DNA of 64,000 nt from Adineta steineri (GCA_905250115.1 CAJNOI010000251.1:1-64000); one strand, 5' to 3'. Counted from the stretch's first letter, positions 44,739 to 55,177 are shown. Notes: generated by a model not told the origin, from the letters alone. Numbers and translations: made by a program.

Positions 44739-44846
44739 TGGTGTGGGTGTGGGTGTGTGTGTGTGGGTGGGTGTGGGTGTGGGTGTGGGTGTGGGTGTGG
44801 GTGTGGGTGTGAGTGTGGGTGTGGGTGTGGGTGTGCGTGTGGGTGT
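44739..44846. repeat. Interstitial TGTGGG telomere-repeat array
   Basis: About 108 bp of nearly perfect GTGTGG/TGTGGG hexamers, with TGTGTGTG and single-base variants (GTGAGT, GTGCGT). This is the longest uninterrupted run in the window and has no opposing arm nearby. TGTGGG is the telomere unit reported for the bdelloid Adineta vaga. Six-frame translations here are low-complexity artefacts. Confidence 0.9.
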
Positions 44847-45200
44847 AATAAGATACTCAAGCTCTCGGACATTTAAAGGAAAGCTGAGGATATTTTTCCG
44901 AGTATCTCTAAGATTTTCCATCAGGATATGGTAGATAGTTCCCTACAAAACCCTTTTATGCTGTACAGAACTTTAAAAAAAGTTTTTCAATATATAGTTT
45001 AGACTTTGTACCCACGCCCAGATCCTTTTAAGGTTTCGTAGATGTTTTTAATCGTTTTCTGGATCTCTGAACGCATTGCAGGCCTTTTTGAAACCTACGA
45101 AACGTTTTTGGAGGGTTCAAGAGTGTACTATCTCCTTTTTAATACAACTTCGAGTCCTGTTATTGTCTGTTGCAGTTATACGAAGTTTAATCAAACAACT

Positions 45201-45665
45201 ATGGCAAACATCTCTCGCCAAGATGTCGAACGTCTGTTTCAACAAAAATTAGCTGAACTTAATCACATGGAAATTACGTTAAAGGAAGAGTTTACTCCAA
45301 TGATTGATGCCGTTTTTGAATTTTGTATTTATTCGAAATATACACAAACGCAATACTCACATATTATTCAATTAATCGATCGTTTATCCAAAGGCGCAAT
45401 TAGATCCGCAATTAGTCGAGGACTAAGCTCAATCATTAGTCATGCACTCACCTTCGACACTATTCGAGCTACGTATGCAGCTATGGAAACTGTTTTAAAA
45501 TGGTTAGATAACACAAATGAACAAGATCCAGACAAAATCGGTTATATTATTGATGAATACATTCGTTATTACTCGTTTTTTTATGGTGAAAACTTCTTTT
45601 CCGAAGATGCATCTATACTGAAACAACTTGAATCGGATTTGGCGTTCCAAAAATATCACAAATAA
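45201..45665 (+). CDS. Hypothetical helical protein
   Basis: The frame opens at 45042, but the composition up to Met54 is hydrophobic and unlike the rest. Met at 45201 (MANISRQDVERLFQQ) gives 154 residues. The protein is soluble, alpha-helical and without cysteine clusters; landmarks are LNHMEITLKEEF, GAIRSAISRGLSSII and LESDLAFQKYH. No family recognised. AATAAA occurs about 90 bp after the stop and a telomere-like element 150 bp after it. Confidence 0.5.
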   Translation: MANISRQDVERLFQQKLAELNHMEITLKEEFTPMIDAVFEFCIYSKYTQTQYSHIIQLIDRLSKGAIRSAISRGLSSIISHALTFDTIRATYAAMETVLKWLDNTNEQDPDKIGYIIDEYIRYYSFFYGENFFSEDASILKQLESDLAFQKYHK

Positions 45666-45814
45666 CCTTAGTTTTTTCTATCTGAAAACGAACTTTACGA
45701 GCATAGTCTATATCAGAACAACTAATATATTTCAATGAAAAGTTTTTGTTGAATAAATAAAGATTATTTAAACTAGAAATATGTCATGTTCGACGGATCT
45801 CTCACTCAGATCAT

Positions 45815-45870
45815 CTTGAGGGTGTGAATATTCTGTTTCTTTACACCTATGTCCACACCCATATCCTCAA
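45815..45870. repeat. Telomere-like inverted-repeat element 18
   Basis: TCTTGAGGGTGTGAATATTC on the left and GTCCACACCCATATCCTCAA on the right. 3' flank of the hypothetical gene ending at 45665. Confidence 0.75.
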
Positions 45871-46040
45871 CATGGTTTAATACGACGAAGTTCTCAAATG
45901 AGCAAATAAATATAATGCCTCTCTCATTGGATACCTTTGATTATTAAAAAAAATTAATAATTCAAACCTATTTATGCAGTTCCATCATGATTCACATAAG
46001 AATTGTACTAACAATTTTTTCCTTCATTCTTCATATTTAG

Positions 46041-46235
46041 GAACAAGTTATGATTTCCTTCATTGCTGCTATAAATGAAGAAGGTCAAGGTGTATACAGT
46101 CGTCCATGTGAACCAGTTCCTATCAAAGATCCATATGATGTTCCAACTCAACCAAGACCAATTGATATAAATGAATTAATCAATACATCATGTGTTCTTA
46201 CTTGTAAATCACCTATTCGTGATAATGAATTTTAA
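46041..46235 (+). CDS. Possible orphan terminal exon
   Basis: Follows an acceptor ATATTTAG at 46040 and reads EQVMISFIAAINEEGQG, then SRPCEPVPIKDPYD and a stop. Codon use looks coding-like compared with the flanks, but I found no upstream exon in phase and no known domain. It may be a remnant. Confidence 0.3.
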   Translation, partial: EQVMISFIAAINEEGQGVYSRPCEPVPIKDPYDVPTQPRPIDINELINTSCVLTCKSPIRDNEF

Positions 46236-46829
46236 TTATGAAATTTTTTTTTATTCAGTAATAATTAAGAATATTGTTTTTTCTAAATCAACTAGCTGCT
46301 TTCCATGTTTGTTTCAATAATTGATTAAAAATGAAAAAAACGGTAAAATTGTTTTCATATATCAGTTATGGAACTCGAAGTGTGGAAAAAACTTATAATT
46401 ATATTCTCTATGACAAACTTTCTCTCCTTATCTAACTGATAAAACTGAACGAAACCTTTTTTTTAAACACAGCATAGAAAATTCTTTCTCTTTCATGAAA
46501 ATACAGAAATGTATTTTTATTTTCAATGAAAATACAAAAAAAATCTTTTTTCTATCCAAATACAAAAAATCTAATTTTTTTCCAAATAATAACAAAAAAA
46601 AGTTTTTTCAAATATAACAAAAGAAAATCTTTTGTTTTTATTTCGACAGAAAGAATCCATTACTCTTTTTCATGTTGATCAAGTTTTAAATTTGGTGTAT
46701 TCAAATCATCTTTACTAAAATAAATAAATATTTTTTTAAGTTAAGATTCACAAAAGTTAAACTTGCTTTATTTCATCTTGTTCACCAGGAATGCATATGT
46801 TCAATAGTGAGACTGGAGTGTGGTTCTCA

Positions 46830-47120
46830 CTAAGAGAAGAGACAACAACACCCACCCACATCCACACAGTCGAACTGACCATCACGTTCAATTTCGAGTT
46901 TCACAACTAGCGAGTTCATCTGTATAAATTTATTTTCAAGAACATTGAATTCATCATATTTGACATATTTTACTTTTTGTGATTCATTCTCACTTTTATC
47001 ATCATCCTGATCCAAGAAACGTTTTTGTCCTTTCATCACATCCTGCTCAGCAACATTCGAGTTAATTAATACCGGCATATGATGATTTTCTTTTTCAACA
47101 TTATCGATCAAGTTTCTCAA
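46830..47120 (-). CDS. Partial ORF running into assembly gap
   Basis: The minus-strand frame abuts the 100-N gap, so its true 5' end is unknown. The first 84 codons look coding and hydrophilic (KRFLDQDDDKSENES, DEFNVLENKFIQMNS, helical). The last dozen codons are translated telomere-like sequence (46845-46867) and look spurious, implying that the element interrupted or replaced the original C-terminus. Family not recognised. Confidence 0.4.
   Translation of the reverse strand: MRNLIDNVEKENHHMPVLINSNVAEQDVMKGQKRFLDQDDDKSENESQKVKYVKYDEFNVLENKFIQMNSLVVKLEIERDGQFDCVDVGGCCCLFS
46845..46867. repeat. Telomere-like half element
   Basis: ACAACACCCACCCACATCCA, equivalent to a right arm only. It forms the C-terminal edge of the partial minus-strand ORF. 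Confidence 0.6.
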
Positions 47121-47121
47121 C

Positions 47122-47221
47122 NNNNNNNNNNNNNNNNNNNNNNNNNNNNNNNNNNNNNNNNNNNNNNNNNNNNNNNNNNNNNNNNNNNNNNNNNNNNNNN
47201 NNNNNNNNNNNNNNNNNNNNN
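47122..47221. other. Assembly gap (100 N)
   Basis: Exactly 100 N, the usual placeholder for a scaffold join of unknown length. Order across it depends on the assembly. Confidence 0.99.
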
Positions 47222-48048
47222 AAAAAACCTTTTTTAGTTTCGTAGAAATCCTTTTTTATTTAGAGTGTTCTGTTGCGGGGGATGACTGGAGGATTACTTA
47301 TCGGATTAGAGTTGGGGTTTCAATTCTCATCAATACTTAGGCTGCCTAGGTATAACTGTTTCTGTTGAAATTATATGTGTACAACTGAAGTATTTAGGCA
47401 TAGGGACGAGGATTCGGTTTTTTTTGTAGAGGTAATGAATATCGGAATAAACCCGGAAATTGTCGAAACTGCATAGTTGAAAAATGTTTGAGAACCTATG
47501 GTTTTTCTTTGGGGTTCCGGGTGTTGGATATTACAGGAAACCAAGGGAAATTTTTCGCTGAATTCCAGTCTGGAATATTGCGTCAGGAAGTTGTTGGAAG
47601 ATGTGGGAACCGATCAGTTCCGGGTCGGATTTTTCGACCTGAGATCCTTTTTAACCATTTTATAAAGGAAAAAAACAAATTTTCTCATTATTCATTTACT
47701 AGCTCTTATCATCCTTCTCTTCACAATATTCACTCCACAAACACTTAACGATATCAGTAATACGGTCCTTGCAAAAAATTGCAAGACAAACAGAAATAAT
47801 CTTCCAAAATTTTATATTTCAACTGAATTAAACTTTATATATATGATGAGTATAGTTACTGAGTAAGCTTTCATATGATACCATATTGACACAACATTTT
47901 GATTTTAATATAAAAAATAAAAACAACAAAAATCATCCTTTAGCAAAAAGTTCTCGGACAATATTTGTTCTTTTCATTTGTCAAGCTGAGTTTGAATGAA
48001 ATAGACACCATTAGAAAGCGCATAAAAACTGAGAAGAAATAATATATT
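47222..48048. other. Intergenic DNA after the gap
   Basis: More G-rich than most spacers up to about 47640. An 86-codon frame at 47488-47748 has no domain. No gene called. Confidence 0.4.
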
Positions 48049-48105
48049 TTGAGGGTGTGGGTGTAATTATCTTTATTTTTGATCCGCACTCACACCCACA
48101 CTCTA
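48049..48105. repeat. Telomere-like inverted-repeat element 20
   Basis: TTGAGGGTGTGGGTGTAATT on the left and CGCACTCACACCCACACTCT on the right. Confidence 0.8.
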
Positions 48106-48429
48106 TTGGCAACGTGACTAAATCGTCTCGTTATTTTATTTTACAATAATACGAGTAATTTCAGTAACTGGAACGGCTACTTCTCGATTAATGAATACAA
48201 GCATCTAATTTTATTTTGTATACAACGTGGAATAGATTTTTTCTCAGTTCTTCATTATATAAAAAATGACATTTATTCATAGAATTTTTAATATTGATTG
48301 ATATTATTTGCCTACGTGTCGTCGACAAATACAGATAAGTAAATCATGAAGCTGATATATCATGGTTACTAACCAAATATGACTGATGAAAATTTTAGAA
48401 GGCTGATGTTGTTTCAACATGTCTTCATT

Positions 48430-48949
48430 TAAATAGAGAAAATAATGTAGAATATGTAATGAAAATTTTATATTTTAATAACAGTAACGGGAATTTTTGA
48501 TCATTCTTCCGATCATTATCAATCAAAAATACAAATATAAGGAAGTTACAACTACATTTATTTCTTCTATTTTAATTTGAACTAAATCTTATGTTTTCAT
48601 CATTATATTTTATCATACATTATTATTATTATTAAACAGTGGATATTCGTACATGAGTTAGTAGTAAGTATATACGTATATGGAATAAAATGATTAAATT
48701 ATTAATTTATTATTGGTGACAAAGAATTATCAGTGTGAATTGTTCATGCTGTTGTTAATGTTTATGTATAATTGTAGTTGAAACACCATTGTACTTGTAT
48801 TTTTTCTATCATCAGTATACATGTATTCATAACTTCATTATATTTGTTTTTGACTGATAATGACCGAAAGAATGACCGAAAATTTCCGTTATTGTTATTA
48901 AAATATAAGATTTTCGTTATACATATTCTACATTAATTTTCTCTATTTA
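48430..48949. repeat. Foldback element with arms of about 120 bp
   Basis: The left arm, about 48430-48556, starts TAAATAGAGAAAATAATGTA. It is matched as reverse complement by about 48828-48949, which ends CATTAATTTTCTCTATTTA. Part of the loop (about 48572-48636, with ATTATATTTTATCATACATT) recurs in direct orientation just outside the right arm (about 48947-49008). AT-rich, no ORF; probably a non-autonomous element with a local rearrangement. It ends shortly before the duplicated Cys-rich gene copy 2. Confidence 0.7.
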
Positions 48950-49090
48950 AATTTATATTAAATCTCATGCTTTCATTATTATATTTTCTCATACATTATT
49001 AATATGTTTTCATATAGCACTTTCTTTATTAGAGTGTGGTCGTTGCATTAGAATTTTATCAAGTTTCTGGTAAGACACCCAAGTATTCTT

Positions 49091-49441
49091 ATGGATACAA
49101 CACCCAACATTAATCCTTGTACTTCTCAAGCTGTTCGTGTCGAACCACAGAGTAATACAAAAGACTTTCATCAAAAACTCCCTTGCAAGGGTCATGCTTG
49201 TACACATTGTGGTAAGTGTCGCGATTGGTACTGGACTGCTAATGACAGTTCTTGGATTGGAGGATATAAATATTACATGAAGCGTCCTGATGCTACTTGC
49301 ACAGGTTGTTATGGTGGTAGATATGATGATCAATATGACTGTGATTGTTGCTGTGGTGGTGGTTCCTATTACCATTATTTTTGGGCTTGTTGTTGCTTTG
49401 GTCGTCATTGTGAATGTAATGACAACCGTTTTCCGGTGTGA
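49091..49441 (+). CDS. Small Cys/Tyr/Gly-rich protein, copy 2
   Basis: 116 residues, the paralogue of 39986-40336 in the same orientation, 9.1 kb apart. Conserved core: VRVEPQSNT, GKCRDW, RPDATCTGC, GGGSYYH, FGRHCEC. Differences cluster at the N-terminus and in the loop after GKCRDW. In-frame length and cysteines are preserved, so both copies appear intact. The shared upstream block, with ATTAGAATTTTATCAAG and TTTCTGGTAAGACAC, may be a promoter or 5' UTR, or the end of a spliced 5' leader (GTAAGA resembles a donor). Confidence 0.75.
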   Translation: MDTTPNINPCTSQAVRVEPQSNTKDFHQKLPCKGHACTHCGKCRDWYWTANDSSWIGGYKYYMKRPDATCTGCYGGRYDDQYDCDCCCGGGSYYHYFWACCCFGRHCECNDNRFPV

Positions 49442-49536
49442 TACGCTTAGTTTTGTGTGCTATCATAATTGCTAACTCGGTGTTGTATTATCATTAATAA
49501 TAAAAATCTCTATAAAGATTGATGTATGGGTACCAG

Positions 49537-49593
49537 CAAGGATGTGGTTGTGGTTGATGAATGACAAAAATACACACACCCAAACCTTCAAAA
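49537..49593. repeat. Telomere-like inverted-repeat element 21 (decayed twin of 17)
   Basis: CAAGGATGTGGTTGTGGTTG on the left; ACACACACCCAAACCTTC on the right. Same offset from copy 2 as the element at 40432 from copy 1, and the junction GATTGATGTATGG precedes both. It therefore predates the duplication. Confidence 0.65.
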
Positions 49594-49780
49594 TGTTTTG
49601 AACTTGTGAATATGTATATATCAATGCTCTACTCAGTACACTTCTAATTTTAAATAGCTTCCTTATCTGCAATAAATAATTATATTTCTTAAAACCTTTT
49701 TATTATTTATAATTATTGCATAGATCAATGTCTTTTCATTATACAGAAGATTATCTATGGAACAGTGCACATTAGTAGAT

Positions 49781-49847
49781 GTCTGGGTGTGGGTGTGGAA
49801 TTGAGTGTTGACAAAAGAAAAATACAACACCTACACCCCCACCCATT
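49781..49847. repeat. Telomere-like inverted-repeat element 22
   Basis: GTCTGGGTGTGGGTGTGG on the left and CACCTACACCCCCACCCA on the right. Confidence 0.75.
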
Positions 49848-50391
49848 TTCCAAAGGACCAAACTTTGAGTGCATTTTGGCAAGGACATTTTCTAAAGGAC
49901 ATTCTTGACGGATACCATATGATTATGCATTTATATTTTATTTCAAATCATAATTAAACAAATTTACACGAGCAGAAAGTAATTAACATGCCATTAATAA
50001 ACAATAGTAACTTTGATTAGTTTTTATTACAGACTATATTTTTTTCATAATGATGCACTAAAATAATACAAGCATGTAATTTATTGTCGAGAAAAATAAT
50101 CTCTATATACTCTTTCATCATAAAATATGATAGAAATCTCAATTTATATTAATTTTAAAGGTAAAAGTATTCTGTTGTCTTGAGATATACAAATGACTAA
50201 AACAAATAGATTTTTGATAAAGAATTGTTTCTATTAGAAGTATTTCATTATCTTATTTTTGGTCTATGTTGGCAAAAAAAATAATTTTTATTATAGATAT
50301 TTATATTGTTTATTCAAGCATTTTAATTGTTCTTTAGAAACATTTTATCTCATTTTATTAATTCAGTTTATATATATTAGATATTTCTACC

Positions 50392-51410
50392 ATGATTAAT
50401 GATCAAACAAAAGCCAATGGTTTTATACTTAGTTCGATTTCTCTTGGCTTTAATACATTTGCATGTTTGATATCATGCATAATTTTTCTTATTATTATAT
50501 ATCATCTTTATTATAATCATGTTAAACGTGAAGATAAAATAACTGTTGTTCTTTGTGGTCATATATATTTAACAATTGTAATGTATTCATCAATGTCAAT
50601 ATCAATGAATATTCGATCAATACTGGGTGATTTGTATAATCAGTCTTTTGATTCATCATGGTGTATTTTTTCAGGATATTTAGCTATTATATTTCTTGGT
50701 ATGTCATACATGACGTTTGTAAATCAGGTAATTTGAAATAATAGAAATTAGAAAATTTATATATTCTTTTTTTTTGATAATGCTAGGCATTTTATCGTCT
50801 TATTCGAATTGTTTATTCTCAAAATAGATGGTTTCAGTCTTTGAAATTATATATAATTCTACCAGTTATAGAAATAATAATAGTAACACCTATTCTTCTA
50901 TGTGTTCTTATACCTTTGAATGGTGTAATATATTCACCAAATGATCACTTTTGTAATATATCATACACAAATATTCCTGGTATTCTTTCGGCAGCAGCTA
51001 TTATTTATATAGGTCCATTTTGTTGTTTATTATTTATTTATATACATATAACAAGATTTATTCATGAACAAGGAAATACTCAAACATTAATAATCAAACA
51101 CCGACAATCTCGAGATTTACTTATTATTCGACGTATTTTAATTATTGTTAGTTTATTACTTATTCTTGGAATACCTGCAATGACTCTTGTATTCATGTTT
51201 ATAATAACAGGTGAAGAATATCCATTACTTGTTCGAATTTCATATTTTCCAGTTAGCGTATCTCAAATGGGACTGAGTGTCGCATTACTTTTTTCTATTC
51301 CACAACTGAAAAATATTGTTCTAAACTTAGGAATAATAAAAACAGTGACGCCTGTCAATCAAGTTGTGCGAGGCACAGTACATATGAGAACGATTGCTGG
51401 TACTCAATAA
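50392..51410 (+). CDS. Rotifer orphan GPCR (2 exons)
   Basis: Exons 50392-50727 and 50787-51410 (59 bp intron, GT-AG), 320 codons with stop. Seven hydrophobic segments are evident, starting with SISLGFNTFACLISC. The intron falls after FVNQ and the next exon starts AFYRLIRIVYSQNRWF, the family's counterpart of the DRY region at the cytoplasmic end of TM3. TM6 follows a basic RRILIIVSLL segment. TM7 ends FSIPQLKNIV without a classical NPxxY. An expanded bdelloid class A-like receptor family; ligand unknown. Confidence 0.85.
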
Positions 51411-51733
51411 TTTTTATGTGAGTATGTAAGTGAAGTTGTTCTTGATTATTATCGTTTTAAGTATCGTTTGCAGTGAAAATAATATGTTGTGACACTTATT
51501 TTTGTATTATTTATTTTCCTTTATTAATGTGTAGAAGTAAATGAAGCTACAGTATTAATTAAACTAAGTTATAAAATGGAATGATTTTGATACAAAAAAA
51601 AAGAAGAAGAAATTTATAGACTAAAATAATACAAATGAATGATGATTATGTTTAATGTCAAATGTGTTGTTGAGTAAAAGTTTTACTCTATTCTAAAAAA
51701 TTTAAGTTTCAATACTTTTGAATATTGCTATTA

Positions 51734-51797
51734 TCTTGAGGGTGGGTGTGGGTACATACGAAAAACAAAGCCTACACCCACACCCACATCCTCAAGA
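51734..51797. repeat. Telomere-like inverted-repeat element 23 (best hairpin)
   Basis: TCTTGAGGGTGGGTGTGGGT on the left and CACCCACACCCACATCCTCA on the right, then AGA, with a spacer of only about 20 bp. Its near-perfect symmetry makes it the type example of the family. About 320 bp downstream of the GPCR. Confidence 0.9.
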
Positions 51798-51800
51798 CAA

Positions 51801-52337
51801 TACTATGCATTCACATAATGAAATAAACTTCATTTCAATAGTTCTTATCTTTCCAAAAGAAAAGATTTTAGTTATTATTAAATATTCAATTTCATCTTTT
51901 TGCTTTGCTTCTTCTTGATGTTCTATCGTAAAACATGACTGCAGATTTAACTATTTTTTTTGTCTTTAGTCTGTATATAAAAATAAATAATAAAAACTGT
52001 CTTTTGGAATATCGAATTTTGTGGCAAAAAAAGAAGAAAACGTATCACACTAATTTTAAATAAAACAAATATACTACCCTAGGAAAAAGAACGGAGGAAA
52101 ATCATGGTAATTTTTTATCATACTGATGGAATCAAAAAAGAATATTACAGGAAATAAAAAAATGAAGAAAGTTGCATTAGATTGATGAATTTGCATTTTC
52201 ATTATTGAAAATGAAATACATAAAAAAAACTTCCGTTGCATTATTAGAAATGTCATTCTTTTCTTTTTATTTCCGAGAAAGTCATTATTTTATTCCCTAG
52301 GATATTTAACATATGAAAAGAAAAAAATGTGGCATTA
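51801..52337. repeat. Segmental direct repeat, copy 1
   Basis: Blocks starting TACTATGCATTCACATAATG (51801) and ATTACAGGAAATAAAAAAAT (52143) up to about 52337 recur in order at 54861-55177. The copies differ by internal indels. This copy lies upstream of the FkbM-like gene; the other lies directly upstream of the glycosyltransferase-like gene. Confidence 0.8.
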
Positions 52338-52864
52338 CGTTTCATTGTAACTTTAATTCATTCTATTAAGTGTATTTTGAAGACAGTAATTGATATATGT
52401 ATGTGCCTTTTTATGTATTCATTCTGTTTCTGTTAGTTGACGTATATTCAGCTAAGAGAAACAATCTCTCCTTGAATTTTAATACACGTAGTAGAACTTT
52501 AAAGGATATGTATGTTTTTTTATTCATTCTATTTTTCGTTAATTTACATCATTTTATGTGGGTGTATTATTTCTTCATCCATTGATTTCAATGTTTACTA
52601 TAAATCTCAGAAGTTAGATGATTCGGATCTGGAGTTATTAATAGACATGACTTGTATGTTAGTAAATGCTTTAAGACAACTCTTAGACATTAGTACAGAA
52701 ATGATCGATTTAGTGATGTAACTGCAAAGAAATTAAACTCATCATTCCATGAGTATTAGTGAGAATGATCCTGATTTACTTTGGAAAAATATGTATTCAG
52801 AGTGTTAATATAAACTACTTATTTTCATAAATGTAACATTGTTATATATATTAATATACAGATA
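52338..52864. other. Upstream region of the FkbM-like gene with weak frames
   Basis: Short frames at 52397-52585 and 52512-52721 (the latter with DDSDLELLIDMTCM) could be remnants. No domain or complete gene is recognised. Confidence 0.35.
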
Positions 52865-54154
52865 ATGGCTTACTCGGCAAATACGAATCATTCTATATCT
52901 GCACAAAGCACACTGCATTTCTTACTTTCACGCCCACTAATGATCATTTTCATTATTGGATCGTTAATTTTAACAATTATTTATGTTAGTCATCAAGGAA
53001 TAATCGCAACAGAAATATTTACAGTTGGTAGTTCAACGAATTGTTTAATAAATTCCAAACACACCGATCAAAATTGTCATTGGTATTTTTTAAATTATAC
53101 ACCAAGTGCATGGGAATCTAGTTGGACTGATAATATTGAAAAATTACAAAATATCGTTTGTGAAACATTAGCGAATATAGACAATTTAAATAAATCAGTT
53201 TTAGCTGTCGAACGATTAGTCGAATTACAGAAATTTGGAAGAAATCAAACCGAAAGTAACAAACAATCAAGCGATATATTTCTATCGAGAATGTTTTATC
53301 AACAAAAATATATTAATCCAATAACAAATAAATCATCTAAAGGTGTCATCGTATCTCAATTAATCGAACCACTTATTGGTTTACTTCGAGATCCATTGTC
53401 AATGTGCAATCGTGTGAACACACTACCTGCTTCTGTATATGACGGAGCAATTGGACAATCAAAACGTTTTTTTCTATTATCAGTGGCAGCTCCGTTTTAT
53501 ATTCATTCATCAACACCAAGCCCTAATAATAATGTACCAATGATGATTACATCAAATAAACGTAATACAAATTTACTTCCATGGATGTATGAAAGATCAA
53601 AATTGAATACTTTAGATACAGAAACAGACATGAGGAGAGGACAAAATATTTTGATTGATTTGGGAAGTTCTTATTTTGGAAATTGGAATGGTGATACTAC
53701 TGCCAACGCTGGACGCTGGTTTTATGAGCATTACAAACGTTTTGGCATTAAATTTGATCGTATTATTGCCTATGAACATCAAGCATTAAATACTAAAACT
53801 GCCTGGGAATAGTTACCAGATGATGTCTTTCCTGTTTATACTCTAATTAATACTGGATGTGAAAAATCGGGAAAATTTAGTCCTTGGACAAATTTAAAAG
53901 CAATAGCTAAACCATACGATCATGTCGTTATCAAATTAGATATTGATACTCCACAAATTGAAGGACCTTTAATAAATGAAGTATTAAATGATTCAACCAT
54001 TCATTCGTTGATAGATGAACTATTTTTTGAACATCATATTACCGTTAAAGAAATGGTACCATCTTGGGGAATTCAACCAGGTTCATTAAAAGATTCATAT
54101 ATTTTATTTACAAAATTACGACAACTTGGAATACGAATGCATTCATGGCCATAA
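52865..54154 (+). pseudogene. FkbM-like methyltransferase gene with one in-frame stop
   Basis: One reading frame of 429 codons, broken only by TAG at 53810-53812 (codon 316), in a context AWE-stop-LPDD. A single CAG to TAG change would explain it. Residues about 27-48 form a membrane anchor, so a type II Golgi-like topology is expected. The C-terminal part has an SAM-binding start ILIDLGSSYF, then FDRIIAYEHQALN, VVIKLDIDTP (FkbM-type KxDID), LIDELFFEHHI and a terminal GIRMHSWP. These motifs are like FkbM-type methyltransferases of algae and bacteria. The downstream 113 codons remain open and keep the motifs, so the stop is recent, read through, an allele, or a sequencing error. A telomere-like element starts 7 bp after the final stop. 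Candidate for horizontal origin. Confidence 0.7.
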
Positions 54155-54160
54155 GATTTA

Positions 54161-54220
54161 TCTTGAGAGTGTGGGTGTGGATGGGTGTGGACCCCCATCT
54201 TAGTTATAGCCCACACCTTC
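54161..54220. repeat. Telomere-like inverted-repeat element 24
   Basis: TCTTGAGAGTGTGGGTGTGG on the left, then GGATGGGTGTGG; right arm AGCCCACACCTTCC. It begins 7 bp after the stop codon of the FkbM-like frame, so it would be part of any 3' UTR. Confidence 0.7.
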
Positions 54221-54593
54221 CTATTGGCGTTGCTGCGTATGTGTTTGTCTTTAATATGTTTAAGTTTTATAATGCTTCTCTACCTTCGTTTTCTTATATT
54301 TTGATTGATTTTCTGTGATTTTATGATATATATCGATATGATTGAAACGTAAACAAAACGAATGAAAGAGTGGATTTTTTAAATATCTTATTCTGAAATG
54401 AAATTTCCAAGCTAGAGATAGAACAAATATAAAATTTCTAATTTTCTTCACTATATTAGAATTAAAAAAATGTGGCAATAAATCGAATTTCAAAACTTCT
54501 AAGCAACGGTTTCAGACAGTTTTATAGTTCTCTACAAGTGGCGAAGCAGAATATTTCTTTTCGTCAGCTTTGTCCGTTGAAATTTGTAGTAAG

Positions 54594-54671
54594 GAATGGG
54601 TGGCGTTAAGGACCAACAACAGCCCCTTTCAGAATTCGGTCGAGGGTTGTGAAAAGATACACCCACCTCTT
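54594..54671. repeat. Possible decayed telomere-like element
   Basis: GGAATGGGTGGCG on the left and GATACACCCACCTCTTAG on the right, without a clean TTGAGGG end. Weak. Confidence 0.35.
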
Positions 54672-54860
54672 AGTTTTTCGTTGAAAATCAATTAAATGTA
54701 TTACAATTAATATGTTACTGAATTCATGTTTTACTTTTGATGAGATGAAAAAACCTGTAATATTTTATTTTTATAATAAAAACGTTTCAACTTCCTTTAC
54801 AACGTGAAAAACGGCTTCTATTAATTCTTTTGTCGATAAAATATTATTATCATTGACAAT

Positions 54861-55177
54861 ACTATGCATTCACATAATGGAATAAACTTCATTAGAAAAT
54901 AGTTCTTATCTTTACAAAGGAATATTACAGGAAATAAAAAAATAAAGAAAGTTGCATTAGATTGATGAATTTGATTTTCATTGATTAAAATAAAAGTTTC
55001 CATTAAATTCATTTTGTAATTTTGATTTTTAATCAATTTCTTTATTGAGAATGAAATACATAAAAAAAGCTTCCGTTGCATTATTAGAAATGTCATTCTT
55101 TTCTTTTTATTTCCGAGAAAGTCATTATTTTATTCCCTTGGATATTTAGCATATGAAAAGAAAAAAAAGTGGCATTA
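54861..55177. repeat. Segmental direct repeat, copy 2
   Basis: Matches 51801-52337 in direct orientation, with insertions and deletions, and ends 17 bp before the glycosyltransferase-like ATG. It carries that gene's likely promoter or leader. The two copies bracket the FkbM-like gene. Confidence 0.8.

Noticed and set aside
44724..44934. Open frames on both strands reading Gly-Val or Pro-Thr repeats
   Set aside because: They are translations of the TGTGGG array, low-complexity and without any supporting context.
47488..47748. 86-codon frame after the assembly gap
   Set aside because: No domain or splice context, and it lies in a slightly G-rich spacer where open frames occur by chance.
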